Assembly (NCBI GenBank): GCA_029550525.1
Contig: JAKPHF010000082.1
Coordinates: 1 to 64,000, forward strand
DNA: 64,000 bases
DNA from: Planctomycetota bacterium
Lineage (GTDB): Bacteria > Planctomycetota > Phycisphaerae > UBA1845 > PWPN01
Direction of reading: 5' to 3'
Of this stretch, positions 40,705 to 50,125 are shown in pieces. The stretch's first letter is position 1. Each line of letters opens with the position of its first letter. The notes below the pieces were generated by a model that saw only the letters and a list, made by a program, of their open reading frames with translations, ran no database searches and was not told where the DNA came from. A program made the translations under genes and the position numbers.

Positions 40705-42417
40705 ATGATGAGTTCGCAGTCGCCCTCCATATTGCTCGGTCAGCGGCTCAAGACCGTGTCCGAGGATTTCGCCGGAAGCGACCTGCAACAGATGGTCAGC
40801 AGACTGCTGACCATTCTGCGGTATCGCCGCTGGTCCTTCATTCTGCCGATGTTGACCGGGATGACGGTGGTGCTGGCAGTCAGCCTGCTCGTGCCCCGGC
40901 AGTACGTGATGCGAACCATCTTTGAGCGGCGGGAGGATCCCATCCTGCTGAAGCTGGTGGCCAACAGCCCCTTGAATCTCGAGATTCACCGGCAGACGCT
41001 GCGATTCAACGTGATCAGCCCTGCCGCCGTGGGCCAGGCCCTCGAACAGGCCGGGTTCGACGGCACCGGCTTGTCGCCCGAGGCCGCAGCCGCCCGCAAG
41101 CGGGCCCTCGTCGGCCATCTCGCCAGCAATCTTCAGGTGATGGTGATCAATTCCGGCCCCAATCACGATCTGATCGAGCTGAAGTACACGGGCGATCAAC
41201 CCGACGTCGCCCACGCGGTCATACCCATTCTCAGGGACAACTACGTCCGCAACTCGAAGGCGGCCATTCGCAACCTCCAGCACCAGGCCCGCGAATTCTT
41301 CGCCCGGGAAACGGAGAAGCGGCGGGCCGAGGTGGCCCGGCTCCAGGCCGAGCTCACGCAGGCACTGGTCAATCAGCCCGAAATGGCCCCGGGCCGGCCC
41401 GAATGGCTGCACGAACGGCTTCGCGCCGAGGATCTCACGCTCGAGCAACTCAACCGGGCCCGGCACGAGATGCAGACGGAAATCGAGGCTCGCGAGGAGT
41501 ACCTCCGGCAACTCGACGAACAGCAGGCCCGAGGCGACACCCTGCCCAGCCCCGCGCTGGTCACGCGGGTTGTCGAAAGCCCGCAGCACAAGGCGTTGCA
41601 AACGCAGATCGAGAAGATTGAAGCCGAGATTGCCGACGCCAAGACCGTGCGACAAATGAAAGACACCCATCCGCACGTGATGGCCCTCAATCGCAAGCTC
41701 GAGCGGCTCCGGACCGACCTGGAACGCCTCGGGCAGGAGATCGTTACCGGCAGCGACGGAACGGAAACCGCCCAGAATCCGTGGGACCGCGAGCGCAACC
41801 GCATCGGCATGGAGCTCAAGACGTTCCGCGGCAAACTGGCCCAGCTCGATCGCGATCTGGCCGCGCATCAGGCGGCCAAGAAGGAGCTGGAGGGTCAGAA
41901 GGCCACCCTGTTCGACCGGCAGCAAAAGCACATGCTGCAGGAGCAGGCGCTGGAGGCCAGCAGGGCCGGTCTGGGCGTCTGGCAGGCCAAACTCGAAGAA
42001 GTCAACCGTATGCTCGCCGCGGAGGACCTGGATCGCGGCGTTCGCTTCAATACCATCGAGGAGTGCCAGCGGCCGGTCCGGCCGACCAGCCCCAATTTGA
42101 ATGTGATGCTCATCTTGAGCGCGGCCGTGGGGTTGGCCCTGGCCGTGGTGGTCGTTTTCCTTCGCGAAATCTTCGATCGTTCCGTTCGCAGTCCCGCACG
42201 GGTCAATCGTCTGCTGGGCATTCCCGTGCTCGAAACAATCGAGGACATCCTGGTCAGACCTTCGCCCAAGCGGTGGTTCACGGCCTATGTGCTGCCCGTT
42301 GTGGCAATCGTTCAGATTGGAGTGGTTGGAGGATTAGGCTGGCTGCTTTACCTCAGCTTGCAGGAGCCGGAGCGGTATGCCCGGTGGGTGGGCGGGTTGG
42401 CCGCCATGGTGTTTTAG
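40705..42417 (+). CDS. polysaccharide chain-length determinant (Wzz/GumC-like)
   Basis: A 570-residue inner-membrane protein. The ATG at 40705 is chosen; a GTG at 40693 is also possible. A first membrane segment (FILPMLTGMTVVLAVSLLVP) is followed by a periplasmic region with long coiled coils (about 175-430) and then a second segment (VMLILSAAVGLALAVVVVFL). A third hydrophobic stretch near the C-terminus (VVAIVQIGVVGGLGWLLYL) is additional. The ATP-binding tyrosine kinase domain found in some homologues is absent here and is encoded by the next gene. Confidence 0.92.
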   Translation: MMSSQSPSILLGQRLKTVSEDFAGSDLQQMVSRLLTILRYRRWSFILPMLTGMTVVLAVSLLVPRQYVMRTIFERREDPILLKLVANSPLNLEIHRQTLRFNVISPAAVGQALEQAGFDGTGLSPEAAAARKRALVGHLASNLQVMVINSGPNHDLIELKYTGDQPDVAHAVIPILRDNYVRNSKAAIRNLQHQAREFFARETEKRRAEVARLQAELTQALVNQPEMAPGRPEWLHERLRAEDLTLEQLNRARHEMQTEIEAREEYLRQLDEQQARGDTLPSPALVTRVVESPQHKALQTQIEKIEAEIADAKTVRQMKDTHPHVMALNRKLERLRTDLERLGQEIVTGSDGTETAQNPWDRERNRIGMELKTFRGKLAQLDRDLAAHQAAKKELEGQKATLFDRQQKHMLQEQALEASRAGLGVWQAKLEEVNRMLAAEDLDRGVRFNTIEECQRPVRPTSPNLNVMLILSAAVGLALAVVVVFLREIFDRSVRSPARVNRLLGIPVLETIEDILVRPSPKRWFTAYVLPVVAIVQIGVVGGLGWLLYLSLQEPERYARWVGGLAAMVF

Positions 42418-42478
42418 GATTGTGTCGGCGGACTTGACCGGCTGGAATTAGCGGCCGTGTCTTAAATCAGGCACGACT

Positions 42479-43333
42479 ATGGGCAGAATAGCCGAAGCAC
42501 TCAAGAGAGCGCAACAGGAACGCGTGCGATGCGCCGCCGGTGAAGCGGCCGCATCGCAGTATGCTGCCGACACGTTCGCGGAAGGCGGTATTCTTGCGCC
42601 CGAGTCGTTCCCGGCCTTCGTCGTGTCCACGCCGCCCATTCTCCCCGACCAGGTGGCCCCGGAAGTGGTCATGCTGCACGATCCGACGTGCCGAGTGGCT
42701 GAACGATACCGGGCTGCGCGTACGCGGCTGCTCAGCGGGCAGCCCGGCGGGAAGGCCCGCATCTTCGCCATCACGTCGAGTCTGCCGGGCGAGGGCAAGA
42801 CCATCACCACCGCCAACCTGGGCTTCAGTCTCGCCGAACTGCGCCATCTGCGGGTGGCGGTCATCGACTGCGACTTCCGACAACAGGGACTGACCGCGAG
42901 CTGCAACGCCAAGGGCCGTCCCGGTCTCGCCGAGGTCATTCAGGGACAGGCCGCGCTCGCCGATGTCTGCGTGCCGCTGGTTCGGGAGAACCTCTTCCTG
43001 ATCCCCGCGGGTAATCCCAAATCCATCACGCCTAGCGAGCTGCTTGCCGAGCCGTCGGCGGCTGCCGTGTTCCGCGAAATCAACGGCCGATTCCATTACG
43101 GCCTCATCGATACACCGCCCGCCAGTACGGTCGCGGACATCGGGCTGGTCGCTCCCTTGTGCCACTCGGTCGTGATCGTCCTGCGAATGGGCAAGACCCC
43201 TGAGCACCTGCTGCAACGATGCGTGCGGATGCTCCAGGCCAACCATGTTGCAATCGCCGGTTCCATACTCGTGGGCTACTGCGAACAGACCATGGCCTGC
43301 AGGGATGGCGATTATTACCAAGGTCGTCTGTAG
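42479..43333 (+). CDS. BY-kinase (CpsD/Wzc-type tyrosine autokinase)
   Basis: A 284-residue cytoplasmic ATPase of the bacterial tyrosine kinase family. It has Walker A SLPGEGKT (about 101-108), Walker A' VIDCDFR with D130 and D132, and Walker B LIDTPP with D211. Its C-terminal Tyr cluster is small: DGDYYQGRL, with Y279 and Y280. The kinase presumably phosphorylates itself and controls chain length with the preceding protein. It sits 61 nt after it. Confidence 0.92.
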   Translation: MGRIAEALKRAQQERVRCAAGEAAASQYAADTFAEGGILAPESFPAFVVSTPPILPDQVAPEVVMLHDPTCRVAERYRAARTRLLSGQPGGKARIFAITSSLPGEGKTITTANLGFSLAELRHLRVAVIDCDFRQQGLTASCNAKGRPGLAEVIQGQAALADVCVPLVRENLFLIPAGNPKSITPSELLAEPSAAAVFREINGRFHYGLIDTPPASTVADIGLVAPLCHSVVIVLRMGKTPEHLLQRCVRMLQANHVAIAGSILVGYCEQTMACRDGDYYQGRL

Positions 43334-43345
43334 GAGACCCCGGCG

Positions 43346-44410
43346 ATGGCGCTCCAAGTCGTCAGAATCACCGAACCGCACACGCACGCCTGCAGCACAT
43401 ACGTGGAGCAGCATCCTCGCAGCACGTTCTTCCACACGCAGTTGTGGCGGGAAGCGGTCGTCGAGGCGTTCGGTCACCAGGATTGCTCGCTGGCCGCATT
43501 CCGCGACGGGCGCGTCGTGGGCGTATTGCCGCTCATGCGGATCGCCAGCCGGCTGGCGGGTAGTTTGCTGGTCAGCGTGCCTTACGGCGTGTACGGCGGA
43601 GCCATCAGCGATGACGAGGAGGCTTCGACCGCTCTGTTGAACCATGCACGGCGGCTCGCCGACCGCATGCACGTCCAGTGGCTGGACGTGCGCTCCATCG
43701 AACGGCAGTGGCCCGATCTGCCCGTGCTCTCGCGATATGTGACGTTTCGCAAGCAGTTGCCCGACGATCCGGACAAAGTGCTGGCCGAGCTGCCTCGCAA
43801 GGCTCGCGCTGCCGCTCGGCAGGCACGCGAACGGTATGAACTGCAAGCGTCGTTTGACGACTCCGAACTGCCCACGCTTTGGTCGCTGTACAGCCAGAGC
43901 ATGCGGCGGCTGGCGTCACCGAACTATCCGGCGGCATTCTTTCAGGCATTGCTCGCTCGCACCTGCCCGGCCGACCAGGCCGATCGAGGACCGGCTCATC
44001 TCGTGCAGGTGGTGCGATATCGCAATCAACCCATCGCCGGGCTTCTGAGCTTCATCTATCGCGGCACGTTGCTCCCGTACTTCGCGGGCTGCGACGCGCG
44101 ATACGAGAAGTACCATCCCAACAATTTCCTCTACCTGACCGCCATGGAGAAGGGCGTGGAGCTCGGCTGCCGGGAATTCGATTTCGGCCGCACGCGGGTG
44201 GACAATCGCGGCTCCTACAACTTCAAGCGCTTCCAGGGATTCGAGCCTACGCCCCTGCAGTACCAATACTATGTCCCTCGCGGCGGGCGGGCCCCGGATT
44301 TGCATCCGGGCAACCCCCGGGTGCAGTTGGCACGCCGGGTCTGGCCTCGGCTGCCGCTGGCCGTCACCCGCCCGCTGGGTGCCTGGCTGGCCAAATCGAT
44401 TCCCGGATGA
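43346..44410 (+). CDS. FemAB/GNAT-fold acyltransferase of the exosortase-EPS type
   Basis: A 354-residue protein with two GNAT-like units. The region HPRSTFFHTQLWREAV and, near the C-terminus, DFGRTRVDNRGSYNFKRFQGFEP match FemAB-like proteins encoded with XrtA exopolysaccharide loci. These enzymes are assumed to modify sugars or lipid-linked intermediates with acyl or aminoacyl groups. It starts 12 nt after the kinase gene. Confidence 0.85.
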   Translation: MALQVVRITEPHTHACSTYVEQHPRSTFFHTQLWREAVVEAFGHQDCSLAAFRDGRVVGVLPLMRIASRLAGSLLVSVPYGVYGGAISDDEEASTALLNHARRLADRMHVQWLDVRSIERQWPDLPVLSRYVTFRKQLPDDPDKVLAELPRKARAAARQARERYELQASFDDSELPTLWSLYSQSMRRLASPNYPAAFFQALLARTCPADQADRGPAHLVQVVRYRNQPIAGLLSFIYRGTLLPYFAGCDARYEKYHPNNFLYLTAMEKGVELGCREFDFGRTRVDNRGSYNFKRFQGFEPTPLQYQYYVPRGGRAPDLHPGNPRVQLARRVWPRLPLAVTRPLGAWLAKSIPG

Positions 44411-44467
44411 GGAACGAGGCTCAAAGACACGCAGGCCGCGGCCGGGTGCTCGCAAAGAAGTAACATC

Positions 44468-45784
44468 ATGAGGATCCTGTTCGTCACACACCGATTGCCC
44501 TGCCCGCCCGATCGTGGATGCAAAATCCGATCGGCCGCGTTGCTCTACGGCCTGGCTCGCCGGCATGACGTGTGGTGCGCGGGATTCCTCGACAATGCCA
44601 ACACGCCCGAGCTGCGATCCGAGACGCGTCAGTCCATCGCCGCGTTGCGGCAGATGTGCCGCGGGCTCCTGGCCGTTCCGTTCTCCGATCGGCTTGCCGG
44701 CAGCCGCGCCCTGGGCGGGCTCATCGCCGGCGGGACCGCCACCGAAAGCTACTTCGCTTCCCGCATACTCGAACAGGGCCTTTCAGCCTGGAGCGAAGAG
44801 ATTCGCTTCGATGCGGTGTTCGCCTTCTCATCGGGCATTGCACCGCTGGCCTGGCGCGTCGCCGCCCCGCGCCGCGTGCTTTGCATGGACGATCTGGATA
44901 GCCGCAAATGGCAGGAACTCGCCGCCAACGCCCACTGGCCCATGAGTTCCATCTACCGCCTCGAGGCTCGCCGGCTGGCGGAGCGCGAACGGTACTGGCT
45001 GGCCCGTTTCGACGCGACGCTCATGGTCTCTCAACGTGAGGCGGATCTCGTGACCGAGCCGCAACTGCGGGCCAAAGTGCATGTGATCCCGCCGGTGCTG
45101 CCGGGATGGCCGGATTGTGACGACGCGGCCGCGGTCTCGTTCAAGCCGCCGGTGGTCGGCTTCCTCGGCGCGATGGACTATCCGCCTAATGTCGATGCGG
45201 CCTGCTGGTTGGCTCGCGATATCTGGCCGCTGGTTCTGGATCGACATCCTGACGCACGGCTGTTCATCGTCGGGCGATCGCCCGTGCCGGCCGTGCGCGA
45301 TCTCGGCAGTGACGAGAGCATCGTGGTGACGGGCACCGTCCCTGACGTGCGGCGTTATCTGTCGGCCATGCGCGTCCATGTCGCGCCGCTGCGTGTCGCC
45401 CGGGGCGTCCAGATCAAGGTGCTCACGGCCATGGCCGCCGGTCGTCCCTGCGTGGTGACGTCCTGCGTGGCCGAAGGGCTCGGCGCGCAGAACGGGCGCG
45501 ACCTGATCGTGGCCGATACCGCCGCCGACATCGCCGCCGCCGTCGTTCGTCTGCTGGACAACCCGCAGCAGGCCCAGGCTCTCGGCCAAGCCGGTCAACG
45601 CTTTGTCAGGCAATTCGATCTCGATGAAGTGGTCGGGCGTATCGAACGACTTCTGGCCGGCGGGGAGGCCGCCGCCGAAGCACCGTCTCTCGCTGGCGCG
45701 AACCGGCGCGAAACGAGGGTGCAGAAGCAACCGCAGCGGGAACCCGCGCTGGTGGGGAAAGAATCAAGGGGGAAATATTGGTGA
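44468..45784 (+). CDS. glycosyltransferase of the XrtA/PEP-CTERM locus type
   Basis: A 438-residue GT-B enzyme. The N-terminus MRILFVTHRLPCPPDRGCKIRS is typical of the family linked to exosortase loci (TIGR03087, recalled, not searched). The donor-binding domain shows VGFLGAMDYPPNVDAA, LFIVGRSP, GTVPDVRRYL and APLRVARGVQIKVLTAMA. The C-terminal 35 residues are low in similarity and overlap the next gene. It probably adds a sugar to the lipid-linked repeat unit. Confidence 0.9.
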   Translation: MRILFVTHRLPCPPDRGCKIRSAALLYGLARRHDVWCAGFLDNANTPELRSETRQSIAALRQMCRGLLAVPFSDRLAGSRALGGLIAGGTATESYFASRILEQGLSAWSEEIRFDAVFAFSSGIAPLAWRVAAPRRVLCMDDLDSRKWQELAANAHWPMSSIYRLEARRLAERERYWLARFDATLMVSQREADLVTEPQLRAKVHVIPPVLPGWPDCDDAAAVSFKPPVVGFLGAMDYPPNVDAACWLARDIWPLVLDRHPDARLFIVGRSPVPAVRDLGSDESIVVTGTVPDVRRYLSAMRVHVAPLRVARGVQIKVLTAMAAGRPCVVTSCVAEGLGAQNGRDLIVADTAADIAAAVVRLLDNPQQAQALGQAGQRFVRQFDLDEVVGRIERLLAGGEAAAEAPSLAGANRRETRVQKQPQREPALVGKESRGKYW

Positions 45785-47001
45785 TCTCCGGAAAGAATAT
45801 CGTCTGTTTCGCGAGCGGGTGGGAGTTCCATCCCACCAGTAAGCATCATGTGATGCGCGAGCTGTCGCGCGAGAACAACATCATTTGGGTGAATTGGCAT
45901 TGCTCGCGGCGGCCGACGCTCGGCATCGACGATCTGAAGAGCATTCTCCTGCGACTGAAGCAGATTCGCCAAGGCCCGCGTCAGCCCAGCGGCTCGATCA
46001 CCGTGCTCACGCCCTGGCAGATTCCACTGCCCGAATCCCGCTTGGCCGGGCGGCTTAACCGCGCGCTGATTGGTCGGGCCGTCCATCAGGTACTGCAAAA
46101 ACTGCCCGAGCGACCGGTGCAACTCTGGTCGTTCGCCCCCGACGTGGCCGACTTTGTCGGCTGCTTCAACGAGGAAGCAGTCATCTACTACTGCGTCGAT
46201 GCATTCGGCGAGTTTTCGGGCTACAACCGCGCCCTCATCGAGCGTCGCGAACGCGAGCTGATCGATCGGGCGAATGTGGTCATCACGACGTCGCCGCCGT
46301 TGTACGATTCGAAGCGGTCGCTGCATCCCAACGTGCACCTGATCGAACACGGTGTCGACCATCAACACCTGGCCCGGGCTCTGGCCGACGAGACGGCGGT
46401 TCCCGAGGACATCGCCCGGCTGCCCCGGCCGATCTTCGGCTTCGTGGGCGTGGTGGGCGATTGGGTGGATGTGCAACTGGTGACGGAATTGGCGCGGCGC
46501 CGTCCGGGTGCTTCCGTGGTCATGATCGGTCCGCGCAGCGCGGCGTTCAACTCGATCCCGTCGCTCCCCAACCTGCACTGGCTCGGCCCGCGCGATCATC
46601 GTTTGCTGCCGGGATATCTGAAGTCGTTCGATGTGGGATTGATTCCGTTCCGGCAGGTGCCGCTCACGCACAACGCCAACCCCATCAAGCTGTACGAATA
46701 TCTGGCTGCTGGCGTGCCGACGGTCAGCACGTCGCTCCCGGCCGTCAAGCCGATTCCCGGCTCTGTGTGGCTAGCCGATGACGCCGCCGCGGCCGCCGAC
46801 TGTTGCGACCAGGCGTTGCGTCACAATACGCCCGCCGAGCGCGCCGCGAGATCGCGACTCATGCTCGCTCATTCGTGGGTGCAGCGGCTCGAGGAGCTGT
46901 CGGAAATCGTCACGCAAGCGATCGAACCGGTCGGACGCCGTCACGACGCTTGCCCGGTACATCCCGCCGAGACGCGCGATCCCCAACTGCAGATAGCCTG
47001 A
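45781..47001 (+). CDS. glycosyltransferase, GT4-like
   Basis: A 406-residue GT-B enzyme. A GTG at 45781 or TTG at 45778 follows GGGGGA, and the gene overlaps its upstream neighbour's stop. It begins KNIVCFASGWEFHPTSKHHVM. The donor-binding half has IFGFVGVVGDWVD, VVMIGPRS, NLHWLGPRDHRLLPGYL and HNANPIKLYEYLAAGVPTVST. It belongs to the polysaccharide operon and probably adds a second sugar. Specificity is unknown. Confidence 0.9.
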   Translation: MISGKNIVCFASGWEFHPTSKHHVMRELSRENNIIWVNWHCSRRPTLGIDDLKSILLRLKQIRQGPRQPSGSITVLTPWQIPLPESRLAGRLNRALIGRAVHQVLQKLPERPVQLWSFAPDVADFVGCFNEEAVIYYCVDAFGEFSGYNRALIERRERELIDRANVVITTSPPLYDSKRSLHPNVHLIEHGVDHQHLARALADETAVPEDIARLPRPIFGFVGVVGDWVDVQLVTELARRRPGASVVMIGPRSAAFNSIPSLPNLHWLGPRDHRLLPGYLKSFDVGLIPFRQVPLTHNANPIKLYEYLAAGVPTVSTSLPAVKPIPGSVWLADDAAAAADCCDQALRHNTPAERAARSRLMLAHSWVQRLEELSEIVTQAIEPVGRRHDACPVHPAETRDPQLQIA

Positions 47002-47068
47002 CGCGCTGGTTTTATCGGACGAAAAACCCGACTCAAAGACGACAGGTTAAACCGCCGATACTGAACGC

Positions 47069-47275
47069 ATGGACTCGATCGAAAGCATCGCCAATCTCAG
47101 CACCGCCCTCAGCCAGGCCCAGTTGCGGTCCGCGGTCTCCATGAGGGTGCTCAAAATGGCTCAGGGAGCCGACCAAGTGGCGGCCGACCTGATCGCCGAG
47201 ACCATGGACAGCGTGGCCCAGAGCATGGAAGCCTTCGCTGCAGAGGCCGGCACGCACATCGACACGTTCGCCTGA
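47069..47275 (+). CDS. YjfB-family small protein
   Basis: A 68-residue protein with the pattern ANLSTALSQAQLRSAVSMRVLKMA, which fits the small YjfB family described as putative motility proteins in Bacillus. It is helical and lacks membrane segments. It follows the glycosyltransferase operon by 67 nt. Function is unknown. Confidence 0.75.
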   Translation: MDSIESIANLSTALSQAQLRSAVSMRVLKMAQGADQVAADLIAETMDSVAQSMEAFAAEAGTHIDTFA

Positions 47276-47332
47276 TCGACGGCGCCGGCCATCGTTTTGT
47301 ATCCCGCTTCGCGAGCCGTTATCCTTTCCGGC

Positions 47333-48151
47333 ATGTTCCCAAGCATCAACGGCTGGACCTTCGCCGCGGATATGCCTGTTGCCCAGGCCGCTGGGTTGGC
47401 CCGCACAGCCGGTTTTGCGGGCTTCGAGCCGACGCTCAATTCAGCGGGCGAACTCACTCCCACGACGGATGAAGCAACCTGCCGCCGGATCGGCGATGAC
47501 ATCCGCGCGGCCGGCCTGCGGGTGGTCTCGCTGGCCAGCGCGTTGTTCTGGCAGACGCACTACACGCATCCGGACGCAGCCGTGCGGCAGGCCGCCATCG
47601 AATTGACGATCGCCTGCCTAGATCGGGCCCGTTGGATTGGTGCCGACTGTCTGCTCGTGGTACCCGGCGTGGTGCGCCGCGATAAGGAGCCGCGCCGGCT
47701 TGTCTGCGGTTATGCCGACGCGCTGAACTGGTCGTACGACGCGCTGCGTCAGTTGATGCCCGAGGCGGAGCGGCGCGGCGTGGTGATCGCACTGGAAAAC
47801 GTGTGGAACGGCTTTCTGCTCTCTCCCGTCGAGCTATGCGATCTCATCGACCGCATCAACTCGCCGTGGATCGGTGCGTACTTCGACGTCGGCAACGTCC
47901 TGAAGTTCGGCATGCCCGAGGACTGGATCCGCACGCTCGGCCCGCGAATTGCCCGCGTGCACGTGAAAGACTTCAACGTGGCGGTGGGCACGGCTGCCGG
48001 ATTCGTCCCGCCCGGCGACGGCGATGCCGACTGGCCCGCGATTTTGGCCGCTTTGCGCGAGGTGGGCTATGACGGCCCGCTGACCGTCGAAGGTCCGGGC
48101 GATCCCGCTGATCTCTATCGTCGCATCGACACCATCCTGCGAAATTCGTAA
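47333..48151 (+). CDS. sugar phosphate isomerase/epimerase, TIM barrel
   Basis: A 272-residue protein of the AP endonuclease-2/xylose isomerase-like group. Metal-binding acids appear in IALENVWN (Glu), AYFDVGN (Asp), RVHVKDF (His) and LTVEGPG (Glu). The ATG at 47333 was chosen because the homologous region begins there; it has a weak ribosome site. Many planctomycete Tat oxidoreductases are encoded next to such isomerases, as here. Substrate unknown; hydroxypyruvate or an inositol derivative is possible. Confidence 0.85.
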   Translation: MFPSINGWTFAADMPVAQAAGLARTAGFAGFEPTLNSAGELTPTTDEATCRRIGDDIRAAGLRVVSLASALFWQTHYTHPDAAVRQAAIELTIACLDRARWIGADCLLVVPGVVRRDKEPRRLVCGYADALNWSYDALRQLMPEAERRGVVIALENVWNGFLLSPVELCDLIDRINSPWIGAYFDVGNVLKFGMPEDWIRTLGPRIARVHVKDFNVAVGTAAGFVPPGDGDADWPAILAALREVGYDGPLTVEGPGDPADLYRRIDTILRNS

Positions 48152-48252
48152 ACTGGGTAGCACAACCGCGGCTCGGGAACCAGGATGCCGGCGCAGCGCC
48201 GGAAGTATTGTTTGTGCGCGTTTCCCGGCCCCTTGCATTCGAGGATCACCCG

Positions 48253-49569
48253 ATGAGCAACGTTTCTCACCGCATCAGCCGACGCCGATTTCTCAGGACC
48301 AGCGGTGCTGTGGCTGCCGCCACTGCCATGACCGCCCGGAGTTACGCCCAGACCGCCGGTGCCAACGACCGGCTGAACCTGGCTCTCGTCGGCTGCGGCG
48401 GCATCGCCAAGGAACACCACGGCGCACTGCTGAAACTGCGCGAGAGCGACAATCTCGGCATCCTGGCCGTGTGCGACGTCTACGAGAAACGGGCCAAGGA
48501 ATTCCAGGCAGCGTTCAAAGAGGGCGGCGCGGGCGAGCCGGCGGTCTTCAAGGATTACCACGATATCCTGGCCATGAAGGATATCGACTGCGTCGTGTTC
48601 TGCACGCCCGAACACTGGCATGCCCGCAACATTCTCGATTCGCTGGACGCGGGCAAGCACGTGTACGTCGAAAAGCCCATGACTCACACCATCCCCGAGG
48701 CGCTGGCGGTCGTCGAGAAGGCGAAAAAGACCGGCCTGAAGGTGCAGGTGGGCGTGCAGGGCATGAGCGATGAGAGCTACATCCGGGCCCATGAGGCCAT
48801 CGCCGCCGGCAAGCTCGGGCCGGTGGTGCATGCCCAGATCGAGTACTGCCGTAATTATGACATCAACGAGGGGCCGTGGCGCGGCCGCATCGAAACGCAC
48901 GAGAAACCCGCGGATCTCGATTGGGACATGTGGCTGGGACCGGCTCCCAAGCGGCCGTGGTCGGCGGCTCGCTACTTCGAGTGGCGCAACTACAAGGACT
49001 ACTCCGGCGGCGTAGGCACCGATCTGTTCGTGCACCGGCTCTGTCGCATCGTCAAGGCTTGCGGCCTGAAGTTCCCGCGGACGGTGCTGGGGCAGGGCGG
49101 CGTGTATATTTGGAAGGACGATCGCGAGTTGCCCGACAACTTCCAGATGGTCGCCGACTACGATCCGGTCGAGGGCATTACACCGGGCATGACCGTGCAC
49201 ATCCTGGGCACCATGGCCAACCGCTTCCGATACGACCACGCGATCCGCGGTCACAAGGCGACGCTGCTCTTCGGCGGCGGGAAAGGCGGCTTCGAAATCA
49301 TTGAGGAACGCACGGGCAAGGTGCTCGAAACCTACCAGCGGGTGGGCGGCGAAGACATGCGGCTGCATCACCACAACCATCACCTGGCCATCCGTGACGG
49401 CGTGGAGCTGAACTGTCCGCCCGAGCTGGGCTTGTACGTGGGGGCGGCCGTTCGCATGGCCAATCTGTCGTGGTTCCAAAATCGACTGCTGGCCTGGGAT
49501 GACAAGGCTAGCCGAGTCGTGCCGGCCGATCAGTTGTATCCGCCAACGCAGCCGGTGGAGGTGGGCTGA
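48253..49569 (+). CDS. Tat-exported Gfo/Idh/MocA-family oxidoreductase
   Basis: A 438-residue NAD(P)-dependent oxidoreductase. It starts at 48253 after GAGG. A twin-arginine signal SRRRFLRTSG is followed by AAATAMTARSYAQ, so the folded protein with cofactor goes to the periplasm. The Rossmann motif is VGCGGIAKEHH, and EKPMTHT is the typical substrate/nicotinamide loop. GFO/IDH C-terminal domain follows. Role in modifying an extracellular sugar or glycan is inferred from the isomerase next to it. Confidence 0.92.
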   Translation: MSNVSHRISRRRFLRTSGAVAAATAMTARSYAQTAGANDRLNLALVGCGGIAKEHHGALLKLRESDNLGILAVCDVYEKRAKEFQAAFKEGGAGEPAVFKDYHDILAMKDIDCVVFCTPEHWHARNILDSLDAGKHVYVEKPMTHTIPEALAVVEKAKKTGLKVQVGVQGMSDESYIRAHEAIAAGKLGPVVHAQIEYCRNYDINEGPWRGRIETHEKPADLDWDMWLGPAPKRPWSAARYFEWRNYKDYSGGVGTDLFVHRLCRIVKACGLKFPRTVLGQGGVYIWKDDRELPDNFQMVADYDPVEGITPGMTVHILGTMANRFRYDHAIRGHKATLLFGGGKGGFEIIEERTGKVLETYQRVGGEDMRLHHHNHHLAIRDGVELNCPPELGLYVGAAVRMANLSWFQNRLLAWDDKASRVVPADQLYPPTQPVEVG

Positions 49570-49570
49570 G

Positions 49571-49608
49571 AATAGCTATCAGCTGTCAGCTATCGGCTAT
49601 CAGCTGCG
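49571..49608. repeat. AGCTATCAGCTGTCAGC-family repeat
   Basis: AATAGCTATCAGCTGTCAGC and TATCGGCTATCAGCTGCGCG sit between the oxidoreductase and tadA. The family is the same as at 34922-34985. Confidence 0.65.
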
Positions 49609-49621
49609 CGAGGTTTCCAAG

Positions 49622-50125
49622 ATGGCGGAACCGTACATGAACGATCTGCCCGGCCAGCAGTGGCACACCGACGAGGAGTTCATGCGCCAGGCGGTGAACG
49701 AGGCCATTGCCGCCCTGGACACCGAAGATGTGCCCGTGGGGGCCGTCGTTGTTTACCAGGGCCGGATCATCGGCCGCGGCCGTAACCAGCGCGAACAACT
49801 CAAGGATCCCACGGCTCACGCCGAGATGGTCGCATTGACCGCCGCCGCGTCCGAGCTGGGTTCCTGGCGCCTGAACGGGTGCACAATTTACGTCACGCTG
49901 GAGCCGTGCACCATGTGCGCGGGGGCGTTGGTCCTGGCCCGCATCGATCGGCTGGTGTACGGCGCGGACGATCCCAAGGCCGGCGCCTGCGGTTCCGTCT
50001 ACAACATCGTCGAGGAAGGACGCCTCAACCACGTCGTCCAGGTGCAACGCGGTGTGATGGCTGCCGATGCCGCCGACCTGCTGCGAACCTTCTTCGCCCA
50101 ACAGCGGGCGAAAGGAAAGAAGTGA
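49622..50125 (+). CDS. tadA: tRNA-specific adenosine deaminase
   Basis: A 167-residue zinc enzyme converting the wobble adenosine of tRNA-Arg to inosine. The ATG at 49622 follows GAGG. The zinc site is HAE (THAEMVAL) and PCTMC (LEPCTMCAGAL). KAGACGSVYNIVEEGRLNH is the typical C-terminal region. It could also act on cytosine-type substrates, but TadA is preferred from PCTMCAGAL and length. Confidence 0.95.
   Translation: MAEPYMNDLPGQQWHTDEEFMRQAVNEAIAALDTEDVPVGAVVVYQGRIIGRGRNQREQLKDPTAHAEMVALTAAASELGSWRLNGCTIYVTLEPCTMCAGALVLARIDRLVYGADDPKAGACGSVYNIVEEGRLNHVVQVQRGVMAADAADLLRTFFAQQRAKGKK

Noticed and set aside
40294..41931. 545-codon open frame opposite the Wza- and Wzz-like genes
   Set aside because: It spans two real genes on the other strand and shows only antisense composition.
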